Shown here: piece after piece, positions 34,425 to 43,615 of the stretch
How the letters are laid out: each line of letters begins with the position of its first letter
Numbering within the stretch: the first letter of the stretch is position 1
DNA from: Candidatus Accumulibacter proximus
GTDB taxonomy: Bacteria > Pseudomonadota > Gammaproteobacteria > Burkholderiales > Rhodocyclaceae
NCBI GenBank assembly: GCA_016709675.1
Contig: JADJMH010000005.1
Coordinates: forward strand, 372,001-436,000
Direction of reading: 5' to 3'
DNA length: 64,000 nucleotides
Made by a program: the position numbers and the translations under genes
The notes under the pieces: generated by a model
Told to the model about the DNA's origin: nothing
The model's database searches: none
Seen by the model: only the letters and a program-made list of their open reading frames with translations

Positions 34425-37106
34425 ATGAGCGAGGAACCCGCACAACCGACCGCCTGGCATTGCCTTCCCGCTGACGAAGCCGCAACGCGCCTGACAGCCA
34501 GCTTCGAGGAAGGGCTCGCTGACGATGAAGTCGCCAGCCGCCGCGCGCAACATGGTGAGAACCGGATCACGCCAAGACCCGGCAAGGGACCGTTGCTGCG
34601 CTTTGCCCTGCAGTTCGTCCAGCCGCTGGTCGTGGTGCTGCTGCTCGCCGGCGTGGTGACGGCGATTCTCGGCGAGTGGGTCGATTCCGGAGTAATCTTT
34701 GGCGTCACGCTGATCAACGCGGCGATCGGCTTCATCCAGGAAGGTCGTGCGGCGAACGCCCTGGAAGCTCTGGCGCGTTCGGTGACCAGCGAGGTGACCG
34801 TCCTGCGTGGCGGCGGCAAACAGCGCCTGCCGTCGACGGCTCTGGTTCCCGGCGACGTCGTTCTGCTGGCGGCGGGTGACAAGGTTCCGGCCGACCTCCG
34901 TCTGTTCCGTGCCAAGGACCTACAAGCCATTGAATCGGCATTGACCGGCGAATCAGTGCCGGTCCCCAAGCACGGCGATGTGCTGCCGCAAGACACGCTG
35001 CTGGCCGAGCGCTGCAACATGGCTTACGCGGGCACCTCGATGATCAGCGGACAGGGTGCCGGGGTGGTGGTGGCAACCGGCGATCACACCGAAACCGGTC
35101 GCATTTCCCAGCTGATCGCCGAATCCCCCGATCTGACAACGCCGCTGACGCGCAGAATGGCGGTGTTCAGCAACTGGCTGCTGATGGCCATCGGCTTGCT
35201 GGCTGCGCTCACTTTTGCCGTTGGTCTGTGGCGAGGCGAATCGGCGTTTGCCATGTTCATGGCCGCCGTGGCGCTGGCCGTTGGTGCGATCCCCGAGGGA
35301 CTGCCGGCGGCGATGACCATCACCCTGGCGATTGGCGTCTCACGCATGGCCAGACGGCGGGCCATCATCCGCAAATTGCCGGCAGTCGAGACCCTCGGCA
35401 GCACAACCGTGATCTGTTCGGACAAGACCGGCACCCTGACCGAGAACCAGATGACCGTGCGCGAGATATACGCCGGCGGTGTCCGCACGACGGTCAGCGG
35501 CAGCGGTTATGCGCCGAGCGGCAAGATCGGCGAGGGCCACGACGTCATCGGCGCGTTGCGCGAGTGCCTGCTCGCCGGCGTGCTGTGCAATGACGCCGGC
35601 TTGAGCAGGAGTAACCGCCACTGGGAGGTGGTTGGCGACCCGACCGAGGGTGCCCTGCTGGTTGCGGCCCGCAAAGCTGGCCTGGACGAGCGAACCCTGC
35701 AGAAGCTGTTTCCGCGCCTCGATGAAATCCCTTTTGATTCGGCGCGCCAATACATGGCGACCCTGCACGAAATTGAGGGCGTACGCCTTGCCTACTTCAA
35801 GGGAGCACTTGAACAGTTGTTGCCGCGCTCGACGAGCATGCTCGATGGCAATGGTCTGGCCGTGCCCCTGCGCCGTGAAGAGATCGAGATGAGCGCGCGC
35901 AGCATGGCCGCCGAAGGTCTGCGCGTGCTGGCCGTGGCCCGTCTGACCGCCGGCTCGACGATGTCGCTGGACGCCATCAACGCCGACGCCAGCCTGCAGT
36001 TCGTCGGCCTCATGGGCATGGTCGATCCACCGCGGCCGAAGGCGATTGCCGCCGTCAGGACATGTCATGGCGCCGGCATCAGGGTCAAGATGATCACCGG
36101 CGACCATGCGATCACGGCACTGTCGATCGCACGGCAAGCGGGCATCGCCAAGGTGGGTGAGACCGTGCTCACCGGTCGCGAACTGGCGTTACTCGACGAC
36201 GAGGGGCTGCGTGGCGTGGTGCGCAAGGTCAACGTCTTCGCACGCGTCGAACCGGCGCAGAAGCTGCGCCTGGTGCGGGCACTGCAGGCCAACGGCGAGG
36301 TGGTGGCAATGACCGGTGATGGCGTCAACGACGCGCCAGCGCTCAAGCAGGCCGACATCGGTATCGCCATGGGCCTGGCCGGAACCGAAGTTGCCAAGGA
36401 CGCGGCGGATATGGTGCTGACCGACGACGACTTCGCCGCCATCGAGGCAGCGGTCGAGGAAGGGCGCGGCGTCTATGACAACCTGGTCAAGTTCATCACC
36501 TGGACGCTGCCGACCAACTTTGGTGAGGGCCTGGTCATCGTCGCAGCGATTCTCGCCGGCGCCACCTTGCCGATCACGCCGCTGCAGATCCTCTGGATCA
36601 ACATGACGACGGCCGTCTTTCTCGGCCTGATGCTGGCCTTCGAGCCGATCGAGCACGGCGTCATGCGTCGCTCGCCGCGGCCACCTGGCACGCCGATCCT
36701 CGATGCGGCGCTGGTCTGGCGGATCGTGCTGGTCAGCGTCCTGCTGCTGGCGGGTTCCTTCGGACTCTTCCTGCGCGAACTGGCACAGGGACAGTCGCTC
36801 GCCGAAGCGCGCACCGTCGCACTCAACGTCTTTGTCGTCGTCCAGGCGATGTACCTCTTCAACTGCCGCTCGCTGACGCTCTCGGCGCTGCGCATCGGCC
36901 TGTTCTCCAATCCGGCGATCTGGTATGGCGTGCTGACCATGGCCCTGTTGCAGGCCATGTTGACCTACCTGCCGCTGATGAATCGTTTGTTCGGCACGGC
37001 GCCGATCGGCGGGTCCGAATGGCTGGAGATCTTTGCCGTCAGCGTGCTGGCGTACCTGGTCGTCGGCATCGAGAAGCGCCTGCGTGTGGCAGCAGCCAGT
37101 CGGTGA
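34425..37106 (+). CDS. P2-type cation-transporting ATPase
   Basis: The start at 34425 (MSEEPAQPTA) gives 893 residues. It has the actuator TGES motif (ALTGESVPV), P290-E291-G292-L293 in M4, the phosphorylation motif with D333 (DKTGTLTENQMT), MVDPPRPKAI, and MTGDGVNDAPALKQADIG in the P domain. Overall it looks like the SERCA/PacL branch. In M6, however, it reads N726-M-T-T-A730 where SERCA has N-x-x-T-D, so a key Ca-binding aspartate is alanine. Calcium specificity is therefore doubtful. The protein is monocistronic as far as can be seen. Confidence 0.9.
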   Translation: MSEEPAQPTAWHCLPADEAATRLTASFEEGLADDEVASRRAQHGENRITPRPGKGPLLRFALQFVQPLVVVLLLAGVVTAILGEWVDSGVIFGVTLINAAIGFIQEGRAANALEALARSVTSEVTVLRGGGKQRLPSTALVPGDVVLLAAGDKVPADLRLFRAKDLQAIESALTGESVPVPKHGDVLPQDTLLAERCNMAYAGTSMISGQGAGVVVATGDHTETGRISQLIAESPDLTTPLTRRMAVFSNWLLMAIGLLAALTFAVGLWRGESAFAMFMAAVALAVGAIPEGLPAAMTITLAIGVSRMARRRAIIRKLPAVETLGSTTVICSDKTGTLTENQMTVREIYAGGVRTTVSGSGYAPSGKIGEGHDVIGALRECLLAGVLCNDAGLSRSNRHWEVVGDPTEGALLVAARKAGLDERTLQKLFPRLDEIPFDSARQYMATLHEIEGVRLAYFKGALEQLLPRSTSMLDGNGLAVPLRREEIEMSARSMAAEGLRVLAVARLTAGSTMSLDAINADASLQFVGLMGMVDPPRPKAIAAVRTCHGAGIRVKMITGDHAITALSIARQAGIAKVGETVLTGRELALLDDEGLRGVVRKVNVFARVEPAQKLRLVRALQANGEVVAMTGDGVNDAPALKQADIGIAMGLAGTEVAKDAADMVLTDDDFAAIEAAVEEGRGVYDNLVKFITWTLPTNFGEGLVIVAAILAGATLPITPLQILWINMTTAVFLGLMLAFEPIEHGVMRRSPRPPGTPILDAALVWRIVLVSVLLLAGSFGLFLRELAQGQSLAEARTVALNVFVVVQAMYLFNCRSLTLSALRIGLFSNPAIWYGVLTMALLQAMLTYLPLMNRLFGTAPIGGSEWLEIFAVSVLAYLVVGIEKRLRVAAASR

Positions 37107-37211
37107 CCACCCACTGAGCGTGGTCGCCAGAGCAAGCGCGTGTTGACTGCCGATACTCCCCGGCGTCCAGACGTTCCACGGTTCGCTCCTCGCCAGGCGG
37201 TGCGCCGCCGC

Positions 37212-37649
37212 TCAGGCCGCCAGCTGCCTGCCCAGAGTTCGCATCAACCAGCCGATCCCTGGCAGCTTGGCGTAGAGTTCTTCGGCGGCGTCCCAGTAGT
37301 CGCGGTGCCAGACCACCTTGTTGTCGGCATTGAACCTGAGGTGCGAGGCACCGCGGATCACCTGCGGCTTGGTCTTCCCCCATCGCCCCTGGGGCCGGTA
37401 GCGGAGTTCCCAGACCAGCAACGCGCCCTGTTCGTCGACGACTCGCTCGAGGACGACGAAACGCGGTTCTGCGACCTGGCTGAACATGTGCATGAAAATG
37501 CGCTGGATTGGCGGCAGACCTCGGACTTCGTTGAAGGGATCCTTGAAACAGGCGTCCGCCGCGTAGTACTCGGGAAAGCGGGCAACGCTTTCGGGGCTGA
37601 GTCCCTCGAAAAAGGAGATCAGCGCATCGACGGTCAGGCGGTTGTTCAT
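37212..37649 (-). CDS. NTF2-like (SnoaL-type) protein
   Basis: The ATG at 37649 has aaggaa 7 bases upstream; a GTG at 37664 overlapping the SDR stop is an alternative. The 145-residue protein shows the NTF2-like cone fold pattern: a long first helix (DALISFFEGL), the YYAADACFKDPFNEVRG segment and the strands around YRPQGRWGKT and DNKVVWHRDYWD. Such proteins end the conserved FAD-oxidoreductase/DUF1365/cfa/SDR operons of many Proteobacteria. Function unknown. It is the last gene of the folE2-led operon. Confidence 0.85.
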   Translation of the reverse strand: MNNRLTVDALISFFEGLSPESVARFPEYYAADACFKDPFNEVRGLPPIQRIFMHMFSQVAEPRFVVLERVVDEQGALLVWELRYRPQGRWGKTKPQVIRGASHLRFNADNKVVWHRDYWDAAEELYAKLPGIGWLMRTLGRQLAA

Positions 37650-37660
37650 GCTGGATTCCT

Positions 37661-38428
37661 TCACTTTCCGGCCAGGCGACGAAGCAGCGGAAAGTAGATT
37701 CGGTACGGCAGATGGGCGAGCAGCTTGAGTACTCGCGTGAAGCGCTTCGGATAGTGAATCTCGAAAGTGCCACCGGCAAAGCCGGCGATGGTTTCGGCTG
37801 CCGCTTGCTCGGGGGTGAGCAGCGCCGGCATGGCGAAATCGTTTTGGGCGGTGAGCGGTGTCGCGACAAATCCGGGATTGATCAGCCGAACGCCAATTCC
37901 CTTCGGTTCGAGATCGAGGTACAGCGCCTCGGCAAAGTTGATCAGGGCGGCCTTGGTCGGACCGTAGATAAGCGACTTCGGCAGGCCGCGATAGCCGGCG
38001 ACACTGGCGACGAAGCCGATCTGGCCGTTGCCCTGGCGCAGCAGTTGCGGCACGACACAGGCGGCGAACGAGACCGCCCCGCCGAAGTTAACGGCAATCA
38101 TGCGTTGTGCCTTGTCAACATCGAGTTCCCAGGCGCGCATCGGCAGATAGTCGCCAGCGACATAGAGGGCCACGTCGACACCCTCCCAGGCTGCCAGCAG
38201 GCGCTCCCAGGCCGTGCGCATACTGGCATCGTCGGTGGCATCGCAGGGCAGCACCAGTGCCTGTCGGGCACTGGCCGCGATTTCCTGCAGGCGACCCGCG
38301 TGGCGCGCCGACAGCGCGACGCGTGCGTTCCGCGCGAGCAGCGCTCTGCCCAGCGCCGCGCCGATGCCGCTCGATGCGCCGAGCAGCCAGACGCGCTTGC
38401 CCGACCAGTCGTCGATGGGTGGATTCAT
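37661..38428 (-). CDS. Short-chain dehydrogenase/reductase (SDR)
   Basis: 255 residues with the NAD(P)-binding motif GASSGIGAALG near the N-terminus and the catalytic Y-x-x-x-K in YGPTKAALINF. CDATDDASM follows strand 3 and LYVAGDY replaces the usual NNAG. It starts inside the stop of the MFS gene (overlap ATGA-type at 38425-38428). In related operons the SDR is thought to act in membrane-lipid modification. The substrate is unknown. Confidence 0.88.
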   Translation of the reverse strand: MNPPIDDWSGKRVWLLGASSGIGAALGRALLARNARVALSARHAGRLQEIAASARQALVLPCDATDDASMRTAWERLLAAWEGVDVALYVAGDYLPMRAWELDVDKAQRMIAVNFGGAVSFAACVVPQLLRQGNGQIGFVASVAGYRGLPKSLIYGPTKAALINFAEALYLDLEPKGIGVRLINPGFVATPLTAQNDFAMPALLTPEQAAAETIAGFAGGTFEIHYPKRFTRVLKLLAHLPYRIYFPLLRRLAGK

Positions 38429-39738
38429 CGCGTCACCGACGGGTGAGGCTCAAGGTTACCGACCTCGAGAGTTTTTCGCCAGCGCCACGCGAGAACGGCA
38501 GCGGTGGTCTTGAAGAACAACGGCAACAGACAGTACACCGCCGCGAGGCCCCTTGTCGCCTCATCAACACCCGGCCGATAACCGACCAGATCAAGCAACG
38601 GTAGCGACAGGCCAGCGGCCAATGCCAGATTCAGCTTGGCGACCAGATTCCACCAGCCAAAGTAGGCTCCGGCCTGCGCTGGCCGGCTGGCCGTCTGGCT
38701 GCCAGCAGCCGGGTGTTCTGAAATGTCGGCCAGCAGGGCGGCCGGCAGCGTCAGGTCAGCGCCGAGCGCCGCACCCGAGAGCAGACAGACGACGGCAAAG
38801 GGCCAGACGTCGCCGGCGCCCAGCCCCCAGGCCCAGACGAAAGAAGCGACGGCGACGAACATCGAGGCCACCCAGCTTGCCACGCGGCCGAAGCGCCTGG
38901 CGAGCACCACCCACAGCGGCAGGAAGGCGACGCCGCTGACGAAGTAGAGGGCCAGGAAAGCGCCGCTCCAGGCTTCGGCCTGGAGCACATCGGCAACAAA
39001 GAACAGCACCAGCGTTGCCGGCAGGGCGGCGGCGATGCCATTGACCACGAATACCGTCAACAAGCGCCGGAAGCGACGATCGTCGAGCACAGCGCGCAGA
39101 CCACGGAAGAGATTGCCGGTGGCTCGGGGCCGCGCGACTGCTGGCGGTGTTCCGAGGAATGTCCAGCTTGCCAGCAGCAACAGGAGCAGTGGAAAGATCT
39201 GCGCCAGCCCGGAGAGTCCCTGGGCCAGATCGTTCGACAGCAGCCCCGGCAGAGCCGCCGCGAGAACCACGCCGAGCAGACCGAAGCCCTCACGACTGGC
39301 AGTCAGGCGGGTACGCTCGCCGGCATCGTGGCCGAGCTCGGCGCCCCACGCCTGGTAGGCAACGCTGGCCAGCGAAAAGCCGAAATAGGTGCACAACAGT
39401 GAAGCCAGCAGCCAGAGCGGTGCCGCCACCGTCGGCGGATGCAGCAAGGCGAGCATCCCCAGCGCGAGGCACGGCAGGGCAATGCCGATCAGGCGCCGGC
39501 GACTCGACGTGCGGTCGCTCCAGCCACCGAGCAGCGGATCAATGCCGGCGTCGAGCAGGCGCGCTGCCAGTAGCAGAGCACCCAGCAGGCTCAGGCTCAT
39601 ACCGGCGGCTTCGGCGTAGAGCCGCGGCACATGCACGTACACCGGCAGGGCGGCCATCGCCAGTGGCAGCCCGAGCGCGCCGTACGCGAGCAGCTGTCGA
39701 GTTGGCATTGGCAGCGCCAGCGTCGAGACCGTGTTCAC
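38425..39738 (-). CDS. MFS transporter (GPH/sugar-cation symporter-like)
   Basis: A 437-residue protein with about twelve hydrophobic helices. The motif between helices 2 and 3, DPLLGGWSDRTSSRRRLIGI, is that of the glycoside-pentoside-hexuronide (GPH) type. The start (MNTVSTLALP) overlaps the stop of the chalcone-isomerase-like gene. The transported compound cannot be predicted; in this lipid-modification operon a lipid or fatty-acid derivative is conceivable. Confidence 0.85.
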   Translation of the reverse strand: MNTVSTLALPMPTRQLLAYGALGLPLAMAALPVYVHVPRLYAEAAGMSLSLLGALLLAARLLDAGIDPLLGGWSDRTSSRRRLIGIALPCLALGMLALLHPPTVAAPLWLLASLLCTYFGFSLASVAYQAWGAELGHDAGERTRLTASREGFGLLGVVLAAALPGLLSNDLAQGLSGLAQIFPLLLLLLASWTFLGTPPAVARPRATGNLFRGLRAVLDDRRFRRLLTVFVVNGIAAALPATLVLFFVADVLQAEAWSGAFLALYFVSGVAFLPLWVVLARRFGRVASWVASMFVAVASFVWAWGLGAGDVWPFAVVCLLSGAALGADLTLPAALLADISEHPAAGSQTASRPAQAGAYFGWWNLVAKLNLALAAGLSLPLLDLVGYRPGVDEATRGLAAVYCLLPLFFKTTAAVLAWRWRKTLEVGNLEPHPSVTR

Positions 39739-40265
39739 GTTCCGCTATCCGGTCGTTTGAGCAATGCAGCCCGCAGACTTGGACTTCGGCTTCGGGGGTC
39801 CAGCCAGATGGCGAAGAACAGGCGCGCGAAGTCCGCATCCCGCACCTCGCCCGTCGGGCGGCCGCGATGAAAGAAAGCTGCGCCCCGCCCTGGGTAGTGA
39901 ACGCCAATGATGCTGTCACCCTCCTTGACGTCAGGGACGACCCGCCGCAACTCGGGCTCCCAGCGCTGCAACTGTCCCTCGCTGGCGCCCAGTCGACGCA
40001 TCTCGTCGACGCTGGTCTGCACCAGGCGGTCGCGCGGAATGTCGCGCTGGTAGTCCAGCTGCAGGGCGGACGGGGAAGTGGCCGACGCGTCCAGAGCTGA
40101 ATCACCGACGACCCAGAGGGTCGCGTGATAGAGGGAAAAGCCGAGCCAGGTCATTTCGCCGCTGCCCCACTGCCGCCAGCCCGCTTCGCCCTTGCGCACC
40201 GACTCGGGCAGGGCATACACCAGGCTGCTGCAGGCAAACAGGATGGATGCGATGAGTGCCCTCAT
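39735..40265 (-). CDS. Chalcone isomerase-like exported protein
   Basis: The ATG at 40265 overlaps the cfa stop (ATGA). The 176-residue protein begins with a signal peptide (MRALIASILFACSSLVYA). The mature part has the Chalcone_3-type pattern: MTWLGFSLYHATLWV, LDYQRDIPRDRLV and FFAIWLDPRS at the end. Bacterial members are not true flavonoid enzymes; several bind fatty acids. Its place between cfa and the transporter is typical of the conserved cluster. Confidence 0.85.
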   Translation of the reverse strand: MRALIASILFACSSLVYALPESVRKGEAGWRQWGSGEMTWLGFSLYHATLWVVGDSALDASATSPSALQLDYQRDIPRDRLVQTSVDEMRRLGASEGQLQRWEPELRRVVPDVKEGDSIIGVHYPGRGAAFFHRGRPTGEVRDADFARLFFAIWLDPRSRSPSLRAALLKRPDSGT

Positions 40266-41494
40266 CGCGGATGCGCCAGTTCGAATTGCATCACGTCGGT
40301 GCAGCCGCTGTTGAATCCGGCCTGGCAATACGCCAGATAGAATCGCCACAGTCGGCGGAAGCGTTCATCGAAACCCAGCGCTGCGATCTCCGGCCACTGC
40401 TGCTCGAAGCTGGCTGCCCATTCACCGAGTGTCCGCGCGTAGTCTCGGCCAAAGGCAAACCTGTCGCGCAGCTGCAGCCCCGCCGCCGACACGCCCCGGC
40501 TGAAGGCCGCCGGACTCGGCAGCATGCCACCAGGAAAGATGTGTTGCTGGATGAAGTCGGTGCCGCGACGGTAACGCGCGAACATGTCGTCGCGAATCGT
40601 GATGCTCTGCACGACCGCTCTGCCGGCAGGCGCCAGCAGGCGCTTTAGAGTCCTGAAATAGGTCGGCCACCAGCGTTCGCCGACCGCTTCGAACATCTCG
40701 ATCGAAACGATATGGTCGAATTGCTCGCCGATCAGGTCGCGATAGTCGCGCAGTTCGATGTGCACCTGCCCGTCGAGCCCGGCAAGCTGCATGCGCTGGC
40801 GAGCAAACTGAAGTTGTGCCGGCGACAGCGTCAGCCCAACGACTTCGAGGCCGGCTTCACGTGCCGCGGTTTCGGCGAAGGCACCCCAGCCACAGCCGAT
40901 TTCCAGCACCCGTTGGCCAGGGCGGGCGTCAAGCCGGTGGAGGATGCGGCGGTACTTGGCGACTTGTGCTGCGGCCACGGCACGAGGTGCAGCGGTCGAG
41001 TAGAGGGCGCTCGAATAGCTCATCGTCGGGTCCAGCCAGAGCCGGTAGAAGTCGTTGCCCAGGTCGTAGTGGGCCATGATGTTGCGGCGAGACCCGGCGC
41101 GCGTGTTGGCGTTCAGAAAATGCCGCAGACGTGCAGTCAGCAGGCCCCACCATTGGCCGTAGACCGCGCCGCTGATCGCGTGACGGTTGTTGGCCAGCAT
41201 GGTCAGCAGGGCGGTGAGGTCAGGACTGCGCCAATCGCCGTTGATCCAGGCTTCGGCGAAGCCGACATCCCCTCGCTCCAGCACGCTGTCGAAGACCGAC
41301 CAGGCATCGATCTCGAGCATCGCGTCGTGCTGGCCCGGCTGACCGAAGCGCTGCTGCGATCCGTCGGGCAGGCGCACCTCCAGCGTACCTTGGGCTATTT
41401 TTTCCAACAGGGCGAGGACAACCCGCGCACTGCGCGGCAGCCGCCGCTCGGTAGACCTGGTTGGCAGGGTGAGGGTGTTTTCGAGGGCATTCAT
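40262..41494 (-). CDS. cfa: Cyclopropane-fatty-acyl-phospholipid synthase family methyltransferase
   Basis: 410 residues, close to the family norm. The SAM-binding motif is VLEIGCGWGAFAE. NIMAHYDLGNDFYRLWLDPT, SSALYSTA, VSIEMFEAVGERWWPTYF and FIQQHIFPGGMLPS are standard Cfa segments. It methylates unsaturated acyl chains of membrane phospholipids. In this operon type the enzyme may be the furan-fatty-acid related methylase rather than a plain cyclopropane synthase; the sequence alone does not decide. The start overlaps the DUF1365 stop. Confidence 0.92.
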   Translation of the reverse strand: MNALENTLTLPTRSTERRLPRSARVVLALLEKIAQGTLEVRLPDGSQQRFGQPGQHDAMLEIDAWSVFDSVLERGDVGFAEAWINGDWRSPDLTALLTMLANNRHAISGAVYGQWWGLLTARLRHFLNANTRAGSRRNIMAHYDLGNDFYRLWLDPTMSYSSALYSTAAPRAVAAAQVAKYRRILHRLDARPGQRVLEIGCGWGAFAETAAREAGLEVVGLTLSPAQLQFARQRMQLAGLDGQVHIELRDYRDLIGEQFDHIVSIEMFEAVGERWWPTYFRTLKRLLAPAGRAVVQSITIRDDMFARYRRGTDFIQQHIFPGGMLPSPAAFSRGVSAAGLQLRDRFAFGRDYARTLGEWAASFEQQWPEIAALGFDERFRRLWRFYLAYCQAGFNSGCTDVMQFELAHPR

Positions 41495-42273
41495 CGCGTT
41501 GTTTCCTCCAGTGGAGGTTCAGGTTTGGTGAAGAAGGGCACACGCTTGACCCACAGCTTCAGTGCTTGCCAATGAATGCGCAGGACGATGCCAAGCGTCA
41601 GTAGCGGAAAGCGGACAAAGGCCTTCAGCAGGGGGCCAGTAGTCAGCGGTCCAGCGTAGCCCGAGATCGAGGTATGCAGCAGGTCGCCGCCAGCATCGCC
41701 GTGGTCGATGCGCGCCAGACGCCATGCGGGGTTCCCGTCTCTGTCACTACGCGCATGAAAGCGGAAGTGGTAGTGGCCATCAATGGCCATGAATGGTGAG
41801 ACATGAAACACCTTGCGCCGCTCGATCCGCTCGCCATCGCGAATCGGCCGACCATCGGCGTTCGCCAACAGGTAGTTGTGCCGTTCGCCGAAGGTGTTGT
41901 TGACTTCGGCCAGGACGGCCACCAGATTACCGCCAGGATCGTGGCAGAACCACATGCTGATCGGGTTGAAGACGAAGCCGAGAACACGCGGAAAGCATTG
42001 CAGCCAGACTTCACCTTCGGCGCGGATACCTTCCGCCTGCAGCAGTCTGCGGATCCAGGGTAACGGATGCGAGCCGTCACGGGCGCCGTGATCCGAGAAG
42101 CGGAAGCTGAAGAGATTCCAGCGGTTGACCGAGAACAATGGGCTGGCTGCCTGCTCGACGCTGGACAGCGGCAGCAGGCAGAAGTAGACCGGATAGACGA
42201 AGCGGTTGGTTGCCGGACGGAGGCGGCGATGCATGACATGCCCGAAGAAGAGGCGCGCCGGCAGAGTTTTCAT
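41491..42273 (-). CDS. DUF1365 domain protein
   Basis: The ATG at 42273 (MKTLPARLFF) overlaps the oxidoreductase stop. The 260-residue protein has the family's start GHVMHRRLRPATNRFVYPVY, the FPRVLGFVFNPISMWFCHD segment, VNNTFGERHNYLL and the F-x-V-S-P-F motif (KVFHVSPFMAIDGHYHF). DUF1365 always travels with the FAD oxidoreductase and Cfa-like enzyme, so it very likely helps in the same acyl-chain modification. No catalytic mechanism is known to me. Confidence 0.9.
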   Translation of the reverse strand: MKTLPARLFFGHVMHRRLRPATNRFVYPVYFCLLPLSSVEQAASPLFSVNRWNLFSFRFSDHGARDGSHPLPWIRRLLQAEGIRAEGEVWLQCFPRVLGFVFNPISMWFCHDPGGNLVAVLAEVNNTFGERHNYLLANADGRPIRDGERIERRKVFHVSPFMAIDGHYHFRFHARSDRDGNPAWRLARIDHGDAGGDLLHTSISGYAGPLTTGPLLKAFVRFPLLTLGIVLRIHWQALKLWVKRVPFFTKPEPPLEETTR

Positions 42274-43598
42274 GCGGCAAGTTCCTTCAGCCGGGCAGCC
42301 GGTTTCTTTGCAGAGGAAACCGGACGGCCTTGCCAAGGGGCGCGGCAAGCCAGCGCGTTGGCTACCTGCAAGGCCGACTTGAGGCCGTCCTCGTGGAACC
42401 CGTAACCATTCCAGGCACCGCAGAACCAGACGCCGTTGTCGCCCGAGATGGTCGGCAACTCGCGCTGGGCGGCAATCGCCGGACCATCGAAAATCGGGTG
42501 AGCGTAGTCGAACTCGGCAATCACCTTTGCCGGCTCGGGTTCACGCTGCGGGTTGAGAGAAACCATGACCGGTGTCTTGAACGGCAGTGGTTGCAGGCGG
42601 TTGATCAGGTACGAGACGCTGACCGGACGGTGGTCGAGCTCCTGCGCGCTGGACAGGTAGTTCCATGCCGACCACAGAGCCGGCGAACGCGGCAGCAACG
42701 CGGCGTCGGTGTGCAGCACGGCACGGTTCGGGGCGTAGCGGATCGCGCCGAGCAGCCTCCGCTCGGCAGCTGTCGCCGACTCGCCGAGAATGGCCAGGGC
42801 CTGATCACTGTGACAGGCGAGGACGACCTGGTCGTAGTGCTCGACTGCGCCGTCGGTATCCAACTGGATGCCGTGTTCGCCACGCCGCAGGCGGCGAACC
42901 GGCGTTGCCAGTCGAATGTCGTCGACACCAGCCGCAAGCTTCTTCACATACTCGCGGCCGCCGCCGCTGACCGTTCGCCAGAGCGGGCGGTCAACGACCT
43001 GCAGCAGTCCGTGATTGCGGCAGAAGCGGACAAAGCTGGCCAGCGGGTAGTCGAGCATCTGGCCCGCGGGGCAGGACCAGATCGCCGCCGCCATTGGCAG
43101 CAGATACCACTCGGCAAATGGTCGCGAATAACCCCCGGCAGCAAGGAAATCGCGCAGGCTGCGATCGTAGTCGGCATGCCGTTCGATCCAGGCCACGCTC
43201 TCGCGGTTGAAACGCAGGATATCCGCCAGCATGCGCCAGAAGTCCCGCCGCAGCAGGTTGCGCTTCTGCCCGAAGATGGTCGCCAGACTGCTGCCCGCCC
43301 ATTCCAGACGAGGCTCCTCAAGACTCACCGAAAACGACATCTCGGTCTCGACACTGGCCACGCCGAGGTACGCGAACAGGGCGGTCAGATTCGGGTAGGT
43401 CTGACTGTTGTAGACCAGAAAGCCGGTATCGATCGGGTGACTGATGCCTTCGACCGTCACATTGACGGTGTTGGTGTGGCCGCCAAGGTAATCGCCGGCC
43501 TCATAAAGCGTCACCATGTGCTGCTGTGAAAGCAGCCAGGCACTGGCGAGGCCGGAGATTCCTGATCCGACCACGGCGATACGATGTCCTCGACGCAT
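42270..43598 (-). CDS. FAD-dependent oxidoreductase (amine oxidase fold) of the cfa operon
   Basis: The ATG at 43598 has gaggagat 5 bases upstream. The 442-residue protein begins with the dinucleotide-binding motif VAVVGSGISGLASAWLL (IAVVGSG at 7-13) and ends with VWFCGAWNGYGFHEDG, the second FAD contact. HPIDTGFLVYN and NYLSSAQELDHRPVSVSYL are typical of the oxidoreductase paired with DUF1365. In Rhodobacter sphaeroides a homologous gene set belongs to the singlet-oxygen response and to furan fatty acid formation. The reaction here is inferred from that. Confidence 0.88.
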   Translation of the reverse strand: MRRGHRIAVVGSGISGLASAWLLSQQHMVTLYEAGDYLGGHTNTVNVTVEGISHPIDTGFLVYNSQTYPNLTALFAYLGVASVETEMSFSVSLEEPRLEWAGSSLATIFGQKRNLLRRDFWRMLADILRFNRESVAWIERHADYDRSLRDFLAAGGYSRPFAEWYLLPMAAAIWSCPAGQMLDYPLASFVRFCRNHGLLQVVDRPLWRTVSGGGREYVKKLAAGVDDIRLATPVRRLRRGEHGIQLDTDGAVEHYDQVVLACHSDQALAILGESATAAERRLLGAIRYAPNRAVLHTDAALLPRSPALWSAWNYLSSAQELDHRPVSVSYLINRLQPLPFKTPVMVSLNPQREPEPAKVIAEFDYAHPIFDGPAIAAQRELPTISGDNGVWFCGAWNGYGFHEDGLKSALQVANALACRAPWQGRPVSSAKKPAARLKELAA

Positions 43599-43615
43599 TC
43601 TGATCTCCTCGGGGT

